This document shows positions 57,081 through 64,000 of a DNA stretch of 64,000 nt, piece by piece (within the stretch, counting starts at the first letter, position 1; every line of letters starts with the position of its first letter). This DNA comes from Paenibacillus sp. URB8-2 (GTDB taxonomy: Bacteria; Bacillota; Bacilli; Paenibacillales; Paenibacillaceae). Under the pieces are notes generated by a model, which made no database searches, was not told the DNA's origin, and was given only the letters and a program-made list of their open reading frames with translations. The translations under genes were made by a program, and so were the position numbers. Location: positions 5,208,001 to 5,272,000 of the forward strand of contig NZ_AP023239.1 of NCBI RefSeq assembly GCF_013393385.1, given 5' to 3'.

Positions 57081-58595
57081 TTACAGCAGCGGCGACATCA
57101 GCCTTGCCGCAGACTCCAGCAGCCGCTCCAGCAGCCGCTTATCCATAAACTTCTCGTGGATAATCTCCGATGTAGACAGCAAGTCGCGCTCGAAGTCGGC
57201 GACGATGCGCTTGACGCTCTCGGTCTGCAGCAGCAGCGCATTGACCTCGAAGTTCAAATGGAAGCTGCGCATATCCATATTGGCCGTGCCGATCGTGGCA
57301 ATTTCGCCGTCAATGATGAGCAGCTTGGAATGAATAAACCCTTTTTCATACTCGAAAATTTTGACGCCCGCTTCCAGCAAGGCCGGGAAATAGGAATGGG
57401 ACGCGAGAAACGGCAGCCATTTGTCCGGCTTGGCCGGGAACAGCAGACGCACATCCAGCCCGGAGAGAGCCGCGACGCGCAAAGCCGTGTAAATATCCTC
57501 GTCGGGGATAAAATAAGGCGATGCAATCCAGACCGACTTCTCGGCCGAGGTGATCATGGAGAAGAAAATATTTTTGAGCGCTCGCCTCTCGTTGTCCGGG
57601 CCGCTCGCGATAATCTGCACCGCGCCCCCGCCCCCGGTATACCGGAGCTGAGGCGACAAATAATCCTGCTCCAGGATCTGCTCGCCGGTCGTGTGCATCC
57701 AGTCCAGCAGAAAAATAATCTGCATCGTCCGCACCGCCTCGCCCCGCACCAGCATATGCGTGTCGCGCCAGAAGCCGTAGGTTTTGCTGCGGCTCAAGTA
57801 CTCGTCGCCCACATTAAGCCCGCCCATGAAGCCGACATCGCCGTCGATGACCACGATTTTACGGTGATTCCGGTAGTTGACCCGGCTGGAGAAAAAGGTC
57901 TTTGATCTGCCGTACGCCGCAACCTTTACCCCCGCGTCTCTTAAAGCCTTAAGGAAACTCTGGGACAGATGCATGCTGCCCACGGCATCATACATGAAGC
58001 GGACCTTGACGCCGGCGCGGGCTTTTTCAATAAGGATCTGCTGAATTCTTGTCCCGATCTCGTCAGCGCGGAAAATATAATACTCCATATGGATGTGGTG
58101 CTGCGCCTGACGCAGCTCCATCAGAAGCGTCCCGAACGTCTCCTCGCCGTTGGTCAGCACCCGCGTCTCCGAAGTGAAGGAGATCGGCGAACGCGCCAGC
58201 CGCTGCGACAGGCCAAGCAGCTTGCGCTGCGAGGAATTGAAGACCGACCAGTCCTGGTGCAAGCGCAGGGCATCGTTCTCAATCTGCTCATAGGCCATCA
58301 GGTCGCGCTGAGCCTTTTTGTCGTATTTACGGCGCTTGAATACGTTTTGCCCGAACAAAAAGTAGAACACGAGTCCCACTACAGGAATAAGCGCAAGCAG
58401 AAGAATCCAGGCCATCGTCGACGACGGGTTGCGGTTCTCCATAAAAATGGCGAGCCCGATCGAAACGACCGTCAGCGTGGAAAAAATACTGATAATCGTA
58501 CCGCCGGTGCTGCCGAAAATGCCGAAGCCGAAATAGTAAAACGCGAGCAAAGCTCCAATAATGATTACAGCCTGCAGTCCTCTTCTCATTGGCAA
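57081..58595 (-). CDS. cls: Cardiolipin synthase
   Basis: A 504-residue membrane enzyme that joins two phosphatidylglycerols. Two N-terminal spans (QAVIIIGALLAFYYFGFGIF and AWILLLALIPVVGLVFYFLF), then two complete HKD motifs: NHRKIVVIDGDVGFMGGLNV near residue 240 and IHSKLLIIDGEIATIGTANM near residue 425. The length and order match Bacillus ClsA. It is a single gene, convergent with the other PLD protein; a hairpin 160 bases upstream separates it from gntK. Confidence 0.96.
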   Translation of the reverse strand: MPMRRGLQAVIIIGALLAFYYFGFGIFGSTGGTIISIFSTLTVVSIGLAIFMENRNPSSTMAWILLLALIPVVGLVFYFLFGQNVFKRRKYDKKAQRDLMAYEQIENDALRLHQDWSVFNSSQRKLLGLSQRLARSPISFTSETRVLTNGEETFGTLLMELRQAQHHIHMEYYIFRADEIGTRIQQILIEKARAGVKVRFMYDAVGSMHLSQSFLKALRDAGVKVAAYGRSKTFFSSRVNYRNHRKIVVIDGDVGFMGGLNVGDEYLSRSKTYGFWRDTHMLVRGEAVRTMQIIFLLDWMHTTGEQILEQDYLSPQLRYTGGGGAVQIIASGPDNERRALKNIFFSMITSAEKSVWIASPYFIPDEDIYTALRVAALSGLDVRLLFPAKPDKWLPFLASHSYFPALLEAGVKIFEYEKGFIHSKLLIIDGEIATIGTANMDMRSFHLNFEVNALLLQTESVKRIVADFERDLLSTSEIIHEKFMDKRLLERLLESAARLMSPLL

Positions 58596-58765
58596 CCTAC
58601 CTCTTCCAAATTCACAACAGTTTTCGGAATACCATCATATATTTTACATGATAGCCGACCTTCTTCCTACATTTATCCCCTTTAAAAGAGCAATTACGAC
58701 AAAACTGTAACCTGTTATTCGGCGACATCCTTTCATCCTTCCGAATCCCGGGCCGCCTAAAGGGC

Positions 58766-58805
58766 AAGAAGCCATCCAACACAAACCTGTGGAGGATGGC
58801 TTCTT
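58766..58805. terminator. Terminator of the gluconate kinase gene
   Basis: AAGAAGCCATCC pairs perfectly with GGATGGCTTCTT, with an inner CACA/TGTG pair. The U-run is better on the plus strand (TTCTTTATTTATTT) than on the minus strand, but the only nearby gene ending here is the minus-strand kinase. Confidence 0.75.
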
Positions 58806-58820
58806 TATTTATTTCAAGAT

Positions 58821-60431
58821 CTACAACCGGCCCTGCATGGAGACCAGCTCCGGAAACACGGGCTCCAGACGCCGGTAAACGTCCTTGAACAGCGGATAGA
58901 GCTTCTCATACACGGCCCGGTTCTCTTCATTCGGAGCATGGCTCCTCAGAATGCCGACGCGGGCATCGGCTTGATCCAGCGAATCCAGCGCTCCCGTCGC
59001 GAACATCGCCAGCAGCGCTGCTCCGTAAGCGGAGGCTTCATAGCTGCGTGGCACATCGATCCGCAGGCCCGTCATATCGGAGAGCAGTCCAGTCCAGACC
59101 GCCGATGAGGCGAACCCGCCAGAAGCGAGCATCCGCTCCGGCGGACCGGCCAGGCCGCTGAGCGTTTCCGTCACATCGTTCACCGCGAAGAGCACCCCTT
59201 CCAGTACGGCCCGGACGAAATGCTGCCGTCCGTGGTGCAGGCCCGCACCGGCGAATACGCCGCGGGCATCCGGGTTCCAGTAAGGAGCGCGTTCTCCGCT
59301 CAGATAAGGAAGGAACAGCACGCCGTCCGCGCCGGCCGGAACCGACATGGCCAGGGTAATCAAGTCGTCGAGCGAGCTGTGCCCTGGCTTTGACGGATCG
59401 ATGACGACATGCTGTCTCCCGCGCCGCTGCCTTCTCTCCGGTTGCGCCCGGATAGCATCCCTTATCTCCGGGCCGGGCAGGACGCCGTTCATGAACTGCT
59501 CCTTGAACCAGCGCAGGGCGATACCGCCGTTGTTGGTCGGTCCGCCGATCAGCCAGCGGTCTTCGCCGAACGCATAGCAAAAGGTGCGGCCCTGCGGGTC
59601 GGTCAACGGATTGGAAACAAACCGCCGGACCGACCCGCTTGAGCCGATCGTAACGGCGGTGTTTCCGAGACTGGCCGCGCCGGAGCCGATGTTGGCAAGC
59701 GCGCCGTCGCTTGCCCCGACAACCCACGGGGTATGCGGCAACAGTCCGAAGGCTTCCGCCATCTCGGGCTTCATTCCCCGCAGAACCTCGGTTACCGGCA
59801 CAATCTCGCCGAGCCGCTCCTTCCCGATCCCGGCTAGCTGCAGCGCTTTTTCGCACCAGCCGCGTCCGGAGATGTGCAGCAGCCCGGTGGCTGCTGCCGT
59901 TGACACATCAAGCGCATACAAGCCGAAGCATCGATGCAAAAGGTATTCCTTGATGGAAATGAACCGGGCCGCTGTTTCGAACAGCTCCGGCTTGTTCTCC
60001 TTCCACCACAGCAGCTTGCCAAGCGGCGACATGGGATGGGCCGGGGTGCCTGTCAGCGCATACAATTCTTCCGCCGCACCGCTGCGCTTCAATTCTGCCA
60101 GTTGGGGAACACTGCGATTATCCGCCCAGGTGAGCAGGGGCGTCAGCGGCATTCCGTCCTTATCCACCGCCATAAGACTGTGCATGCCTGCGCTGACCCC
60201 CACCGCTTCGATGTCCTCCGGCTTGACCCCGCCGTTGATCATTGCCCGGCGGAACGCTTCGGCAACGGCATTCATAATCTCCTCCGGCCGCTGCTCCGCC
60301 CTTCCCGGCTCCGGGACAAGCAGCGTGTAAGCCGCTTTGCCCTGCCCGCGGATTTTACCATGCCTTTCATATAAAAATACCTTCGCGCTTGTAGTGCCGA
60401 TATCCAGGCCGACGAAAAGTCCCATTTCCAT
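58821..60431 (-). CDS. gntK: FGGY family carbohydrate kinase, probably gluconokinase
   Basis: A 536-residue kinase. ATP site: GLFVGLDIGTTSAKVFLYER. Sugar loop: GVSAGMHSLMAVDKDGMPLT and LTWADNRS. The TGTPAHPMSPLGKLLWWKEN segment is typical of gluconate kinases. The second FGGY signature is MLASGGFASSAVWTGLLSDM. An extra stretch of about 20 basic residues (QPERRQRRGRQHVVIDPSKP) interrupts the region before GADGVLFLPYLSGERAPYWN. No gntR, gntP or gntZ lies nearby, so the sugar assignment rests on sequence alone. Confidence 0.85.
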   Translation of the reverse strand: MEMGLFVGLDIGTTSAKVFLYERHGKIRGQGKAAYTLLVPEPGRAEQRPEEIMNAVAEAFRRAMINGGVKPEDIEAVGVSAGMHSLMAVDKDGMPLTPLLTWADNRSVPQLAELKRSGAAEELYALTGTPAHPMSPLGKLLWWKENKPELFETAARFISIKEYLLHRCFGLYALDVSTAAATGLLHISGRGWCEKALQLAGIGKERLGEIVPVTEVLRGMKPEMAEAFGLLPHTPWVVGASDGALANIGSGAASLGNTAVTIGSSGSVRRFVSNPLTDPQGRTFCYAFGEDRWLIGGPTNNGGIALRWFKEQFMNGVLPGPEIRDAIRAQPERRQRRGRQHVVIDPSKPGHSSLDDLITLAMSVPAGADGVLFLPYLSGERAPYWNPDARGVFAGAGLHHGRQHFVRAVLEGVLFAVNDVTETLSGLAGPPERMLASGGFASSAVWTGLLSDMTGLRIDVPRSYEASAYGAALLAMFATGALDSLDQADARVGILRSHAPNEENRAVYEKLYPLFKDVYRRLEPVFPELVSMQGRL

Positions 60432-60561
60432 CCTCCCTTCCCCTACCTGAGTCTATTATACACCCTCCCGGGGTAATTCCCGTAGATCTGTTATTCTTGA
60501 GAAAGTTGGGTTAAGGTATGAAATAGAGGATGGGCGTGTATATATCAGGCGAGGTGATAGG

Positions 60562-61092
60562 GTGAAAGCAATACCGAATTGTATATCATTTAGCAGAATC
60601 ATTTTCTCATTGATTTTGATTTTTGTTGAGCCATTAAGCGCAGCCTTTTACGCAATATATATGATTTGTGGGGTCAGTGATATGATAGACGGGTTTATTG
60701 CCCGAAAGACGGGAACAGCGAGCAGACTCGGCGAAAAGCTGGATTCTTTGGCCGACCTGATAATGGTAGGTGTGTTATTGGTCGTGCTTTATCCAATCCT
60801 GAAACCTGCAACCGAAATCGTCATTTGGGTTATTTTGATTGGTATGATCCGATTGGCATCGATTGTCGTAGCCCTGAAAAAATACAAAACCTTTGCAATT
60901 CCTCACACTTACGGAAACAAAATCACCGGCCTCGCTTTATTCATATTTCCGTTATTGCTTCCCTATATTCATATGGCGGTGTTGATGGATATCCTTTGTG
61001 CTGTGGCCAGCCTATCAGCAATTGAGGAGTTGGTTATTCAGCTGACATCAAGTGAACTGGATGGAAACAGAAAGAGCATATTCACCAAATGA
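60562..61092 (+). CDS. CDP-alcohol phosphatidyltransferase family protein
   Basis: A 176-residue membrane enzyme. The CDP-alcohol motif D-x2-D-G-x2-A-R-x8-G-x3-D-x3-D is complete in DMIDGFIARKTGTASRLGEK followed by LDSLADL (about residues 40-66). It starts GTG after GAGGTGATAGG. Five or six spans are predicted. Family members make phosphatidylglycerol phosphate or other phospholipids; which one is not clear. The DNA is visibly more AT-rich than neighbours, hinting at acquisition. It is a lone plus-strand gene between gntK and the TorD gene. Confidence 0.88.
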   Translation: MKAIPNCISFSRIIFSLILIFVEPLSAAFYAIYMICGVSDMIDGFIARKTGTASRLGEKLDSLADLIMVGVLLVVLYPILKPATEIVIWVILIGMIRLASIVVALKKYKTFAIPHTYGNKITGLALFIFPLLLPYIHMAVLMDILCAVASLSAIEELVIQLTSSELDGNRKSIFTK

Positions 61093-61117
61093 GCGCATTG
61101 AACGGGATGAGCGCGAA

Positions 61118-61140
61118 GCTTATCCTTAACCTGATATTTA
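61118..61140. repeat. Partial third copy of the dispersed element
   Basis: TTATCCTTAACCTGATATTT (61120-61139) is the exact reverse complement of a block in copy A (51742-51761). GCGCGAAGC beside it resembles the loop region of those copies. So part of the element lies here in the opposite orientation. Confidence 0.65.
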
Positions 61141-61150
61141 AATTATAAAC

Positions 61151-61190
61151 GCCCGGATTTCCGCGCATCGGATTTCCGGGCATCTTTGTT
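61151..61190. terminator. Probable terminator between two convergent genes
   Basis: GCCCGGA and TCCGGGC form the base with an inner TCCG/CGGA stem and two small internal loops. CATCTTTGTTT follows on the plus strand. It probably serves the CDP-alcohol gene and possibly the TorD gene on the other strand. Confidence 0.6.
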
Positions 61191-61215
61191 TCAAATAACT
61201 GCGATGAGGGGTGTG

Positions 61216-61905
61216 CTACACCGCCGCGGCGGCGCTCTCCAGAGAAGCTCTCCAAGACTGCAGCATGTGGAGATCATAGGGAAGAAACTCCTCCAGCATC
61301 CGGGATAATCCACGGTACAGCGAGCTGTTCGTCGCCGCTTCCAGTCTTTCGCAGAATTCCGGGGTCCAGAGCAGCAGATGCTCCCGCAAAAAATTCTCCT
61401 GGATGTCCAGCAGTTCCATCGCGCTTCTGACCGAAAAGCTGTTGAACAGCATCCGTTCGTGAAGCACAGCCATAAACTCCAGCTCGATGGCAATGTGATC
61501 GTCGGCCTCGTCGCCGCATTTTTTGAACACGATGCCTGCGGAAGCATACACATCGGAAAGCACGTTGCAGAATTCCTCCGCTTCTCCGAGGAGGGCCGCC
61601 TCTCTCGGCTTAAGGCCAACCACGGTTTCGTCACGCATCAGCCGGTCGTATTCCGCGGCTTCCGCCTCGCAGACCTGAAGAAGATCCTGCGGCTTCTGGC
61701 CGCATAAATAGCGCTTCAGTTCGCGTCCTCCCTCCGACATCTCGGCCGCCGCGCTGATCTGGCGATTGCGGCTCCACTGGGCGATTAGCGACAGGGTCGG
61801 TTTTCTTCCAAAAAAATCGGTAAACAGCTGGTATATGAATCCCCTGCTTCCCAGCCAACGTTTGAAGGCTTCCGAAACTTCCAGGGAAGGAACGGTCATA
61901 TGCAT
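61216..61905 (-). CDS. TorD/DmsD family chaperone for a molybdoenzyme
   Basis: A 229-residue, mostly helical protein. The order of features fits the TorD/NarJ superfamily: SRGFIYQLFTDFFGRKPTLS near the start, YDRLMRDETVVGLKPREAAL in the middle, and SDVYASAGIVFKKCGDEADD with HIAIELEFMAVLHERML (the conserved His-xx-Glu-Leu-Glu-Phe segment). Such proteins guide molybdenum-cofactor insertion and Tat export of reductases. No reductase subunit is in the window, but moaA lies divergently 420 bases away, giving the context. The start is ATG at 61905. Confidence 0.85.
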   Translation of the reverse strand: MHMTVPSLEVSEAFKRWLGSRGFIYQLFTDFFGRKPTLSLIAQWSRNRQISAAAEMSEGGRELKRYLCGQKPQDLLQVCEAEAAEYDRLMRDETVVGLKPREAALLGEAEEFCNVLSDVYASAGIVFKKCGDEADDHIAIELEFMAVLHERMLFNSFSVRSAMELLDIQENFLREHLLLWTPEFCERLEAATNSSLYRGLSRMLEEFLPYDLHMLQSWRASLESAAAAV

Positions 61906-62327
61906 TAGTAAATCCCCCTTGTAAGGTTTATCCGTACCGTACAGCCCGGCGGCTGCTCCTTACGGACTCATCATTGTCTTTCTCTGCTTTGTGAATAGAT
62001 CGTGCACCCCCGGGAAAATCATACGGGCCGTGCCGCGAACCTACCACATTTTACTACGTTCTTCCGATAATTAAAAGTTATCACGGGTTGATGATTTCAT
62101 TATAGCCCAGAATGAAAGCGCTTTTCGTGAGCATTCTATGGCGGATTGCCTTCAATTGTCGCATTACTGTCAAATTTTAATCCCCGGCTTGGCGGAGCCT
62201 CGGATAATCGTGATAATATATAACGAAATGCCAAAAGCCTTAAGATTGACGACACCGGCAACATTCTTTAAAATTTGAAATAAATCCACCGTGCAATGAG
62301 CCGTGCAACGAAAGGGGATAACTCATA
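61906..62327. other. Divergent control region between the TorD gene and moaA
   Basis: About 420 bases without a gene. For the minus direction a TATAAT lies at 62099-62104 with a cre-like box at 62113-62126. The moaA side holds CCGGCT...AGCCTCGG near 62183-62206. I did not recognise a molybdenum-cofactor riboswitch. Confidence 0.5.
62113..62126. promoter_or_regulatory. cre-like box (CcpA operator) upstream of the TorD gene
   Basis: TGAAAGCGCTTTTC matches the CcpA consensus TGWAANCGNTNWCA at 12 of 14 positions. It overlaps the -35 region of the TATAAT at 62099, where binding would repress. Confidence 0.5.
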
Positions 62328-63329
62328 ATGGAACTGCTGACCGACCCTTTTGGGCGCGTTCACGATTATATGCGCATTTCGGTTACGGACCGCTGCAATC
62401 TGCGCTGTATCTATTGTATGCCTGCGGAAGGAATGCAATTTCAGCCGCATGACGAGATCATGAGCTATGAGGAAATCTCCTCCGTCGTGAAGGCGCTGGC
62501 CCCCGCCGGCCTGCGCAAGATTCGCCTTACCGGCGGCGAGCCGCTGGTCCGGAAAGATTTGGAGCGCCTGGTTGCCATGCTGTCTTCCATTCCGGGCATC
62601 GAGGATCTGTCGCTCACCACCAATGGACTTCTGCTGCCCGCCAAAGCGGCGGTGCTGAAAGAGGCCGGCCTGACTAGGGTGAACATCAGCCTCGACTCCT
62701 TGCGGCAGGAAAGGTTCTCCATGATTACGCGCGGCGGGGAAGTCGCCAAGGTGCTGAAGGGAATCGAGGCGGCCGAAGCCGCGGGACTCTCGCCAATCAA
62801 GCTTAACGTCGTGCTCATGAAAGGCATTAACGACGATGAGATCAAGGATTTTATCGCTCTTACCCTGAATAGTCCGCTGAATGTGCGGTTTATCGAATAT
62901 ATGCCGATCGGCAGCGCAACCGACGCTTGGCGGCAGACCTACCTGCCGCTGGAAAGAGTACTCGAAGCATGCCGCGAGGCCGGATGGGAGACCGAGGAAG
63001 CGCATCCGCCCGCCGGAAACGGCCCTTCCCAGGACAGCCGTGTCGTCGGCGCCAAAGGCACATTCGGTCTGATTCATCCGGTAAGCGAGCATTTTTGCGA
63101 CAACTGCAACCGGCTGCGCCTTACGGCCGACGGTCATATCAAGGCCTGTCTGTATTGGTCCGATGAATATAACGTCCGTCCGCTGGCGGGTGACCCGGAA
63201 GCGGTGCGCGGCTTATTCCGCAAAGCGCTGGGGGGCAAGCCCCACAACCATGAAATGGCGCTGGCGCTGGAGAAAAAAGCCCAGAGCCACACGCCTACGA
63301 CCCGCCGCATGTCACAAATCGGCGGTTAG
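62328..63329 (+). CDS. moaA: GTP 3',8-cyclase MoaA
   Basis: A 333-residue radical-SAM enzyme, the first step of molybdenum cofactor synthesis, giving 3',8-cyclo-GTP for MoaC. The N-terminal cluster is [16 protein letters not shown]; the SAM-binding GGEP is in [20 protein letters not shown]; the second cluster is in [20 protein letters not shown]. The protein ends in Gly-Gly (QIGG), as is essential for MoaA. AAAGGGG lies before the ATG. It overlaps the convergent LysE-type gene by four bases. Confidence 0.97.
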   Translation: MELLTDPFGRVHDYMRISVTDRCNLRCIYCMPAEGMQFQPHDEIMSYEEISSVVKALAPAGLRKIRLTGGEPLVRKDLERLVAMLSSIPGIEDLSLTTNGLLLPAKAAVLKEAGLTRVNISLDSLRQERFSMITRGGEVAKVLKGIEAAEAAGLSPIKLNVVLMKGINDDEIKDFIALTLNSPLNVRFIEYMPIGSATDAWRQTYLPLERVLEACREAGWETEEAHPPAGNGPSQDSRVVGAKGTFGLIHPVSEHFCDNCNRLRLTADGHIKACLYWSDEYNVRPLAGDPEAVRGLFRKALGGKPHNHEMALALEKKAQSHTPTTRRMSQIGG

Positions 63330-63943
63330 ACCGTAAGCTCGGCCCACAGCTTCCAGGCCATGTAGCCGGCCATTCCCCAGAGCAGCAGCGCCGAGAATAT
63401 GTTCAGCAGCCGCACCAGCCGGCCGGAAGGATCGGCCTTGCCGAGCGCCCTTCCGGCGGCGGACAAGCCCATGAACCACAGCCAGGATACCCCGGCGGCC
63501 GCGGCGGCGAACGCCCAACGCTCCGCGGCGCCATACTGCAGGGAGCTTGTTCCGATCACGCCCACCGTGTCCATCAGAGCATGCGGGTTAAGCAGCGACA
63601 CCGACAGCGCATAGGCTACCTGTTCTTTCGGAGGAAGAACGGCGGCTTGTTCTCCCGCTGTGCCCCCTCGCAGAATTTGTCGGCCCATCACGGTCAAAAA
63701 GACGGCGCCCGCCCCATAAATGAAGGGGGTCAGCCAATGGAGCGACAGCACCGCCAGGGACACTCCGCCTACGGCTGCGAAGATCAGCAGCGTATCGCAC
63801 AGCGCCGCCGTTATCACGACGGGAAGCGCGCGGGTATACCGGGAATGCAGCGCTCCCTGGTTAAACACAAAAATATTCTGCGCCCCAAGCGGCAGAATAA
63901 GGCCGACGGCCAAAATAACCCCATGCATGACGACTTCCGTCAA
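63326..63943 (-). CDS. LysE/ArgO-type amino-acid exporter
   Basis: A 205-residue membrane protein with six predicted spans. The family start is [20 protein letters not shown] followed by NQGALHS, with the conserved PLGAQN. The fifth-span signature is [20 protein letters not shown] (Asn-Pro with His). Basic amino-acid export (Lys/Arg) is the usual role, though the substrate is not proved here. The ATG follows GGAGGGACAACGTTG. Confidence 0.9.
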   Translation of the reverse strand: MTEVVMHGVILAVGLILPLGAQNIFVFNQGALHSRYTRALPVVITAALCDTLLIFAAVGGVSLAVLSLHWLTPFIYGAGAVFLTVMGRQILRGGTAGEQAAVLPPKEQVAYALSVSLLNPHALMDTVGVIGTSSLQYGAAERWAFAAAAAGVSWLWFMGLSAAGRALGKADPSGRLVRLLNIFSALLLWGMAGYMAWKLWAELTV

Positions 63944-64000
63944 CGTTGTCCCTCCTAGCTGTTTATTGCGCGCGGCAAAGGCGCCGCGGCTGTTTCATTT
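63944..64000. other. Right edge of the window
   Basis: Fifty-seven bases upstream of the LysE-type gene, with GCGCG-rich short sequence and no recognisable gene start. Nothing more can be said from this length. Confidence 0.4.

Noticed and set aside
61906..62327. Molybdenum-cofactor riboswitch before moaA
   Set aside because: Only one short stem (CCGGCT/AGCCTCGG) was seen; the multi-stem fold of that class was not found by eye.

Overview
The window is a stretch of chromosome from a spore-forming Gram-positive of the Paenibacillus type. The reasons are: sporulation genes (spoIIID, spoIIQ, spoIID, spoIIR and an alpha/beta SASP); S-layer-homology (SLH) proteins next to a CsaB wall-pyruvylation gene; copper-amine-oxidase-type stalk domains; strong AGGAGG ribosome sites; and a gene order that largely follows the Bacillus subtilis block prfA-prmC ... 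spoIIR-ywlC-mntP-ywlE-ywlG-glyA-upp-atp-ywzB-murA-spoIID-spoIIQ-spoIIID-mbl-flhO-flhP-fabZ. Nearly everything is on the minus strand. The genus is inferred from content, not from a search.

Layout. 1-9300: start of a DegS-like kinase, a secreted phosphodiester glycosidase, metK, a SASP gene, a small secreted protein, a large S-layer-like protein and a small coiled-coil protein. 9450-18400: a second large SLH protein, an IS1182-family insertion sequence, then tagO, tagA and csaB. 18370-23330: a DUF5693 membrane protein, phosphoglucomutase, fabZ and epuA. 23330-30420: flhP, flhO, mbl, spoIIID, spoIIQ, spoIID and murA. 30600-38750: ywzB and the complete nine-gene ATP synthase operon. 38900-46770: mnaA, upp, glyA, ywlG, ywlE, mntP, tsaC and spoIIR. 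46900-55300: a frameshifted S66 peptidase (plus strand), rodA, prmC, prfA, ychF, a GNAT acetyltransferase and fni. 55470-64000: two phospholipase-D-superfamily genes, gluconate kinase, a CDP-alcohol phosphatidyltransferase, a TorD-type chaperone, moaA and a LysE-type exporter.

How the genes work together. TagO, TagA, CsaB, DUF5693 and the UDP-GlcNAc 2-epimerase MnaA fit a pathway for a pyruvylated ManNAc-containing secondary wall polymer, the known ligand of SLH domains; two SLH proteins lie beside it. MurA, RodA, Mbl, SpoIID and SpoIIQ serve wall growth and engulfment. SpoIIR, SpoIIQ and SpoIIID are early regulators and effectors of sporulation, and candidate sigma-F or sigma-E promoters are visible before them.

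Main oddities: a family of related stem-loops at four or more intergenic sites, two of them nearly identical 101-102-base copies; a tandem array of about 42 bases with competing hairpins between atpA and atpG; a perfect TGTGA-N6-TCACA palindrome on the S-layer gene promoter; a one-base slip in a run of seven C that breaks the S66 peptidase; a hairpin that buries the transposase ribosome site and start; an insert of about 80 residues made partly of tandem repeats in PrmC; and a terminator-like hairpin between atpE and atpF. I saw no tRNA, rRNA, CRISPR array or prophage, and no convincing new multi-gene system.
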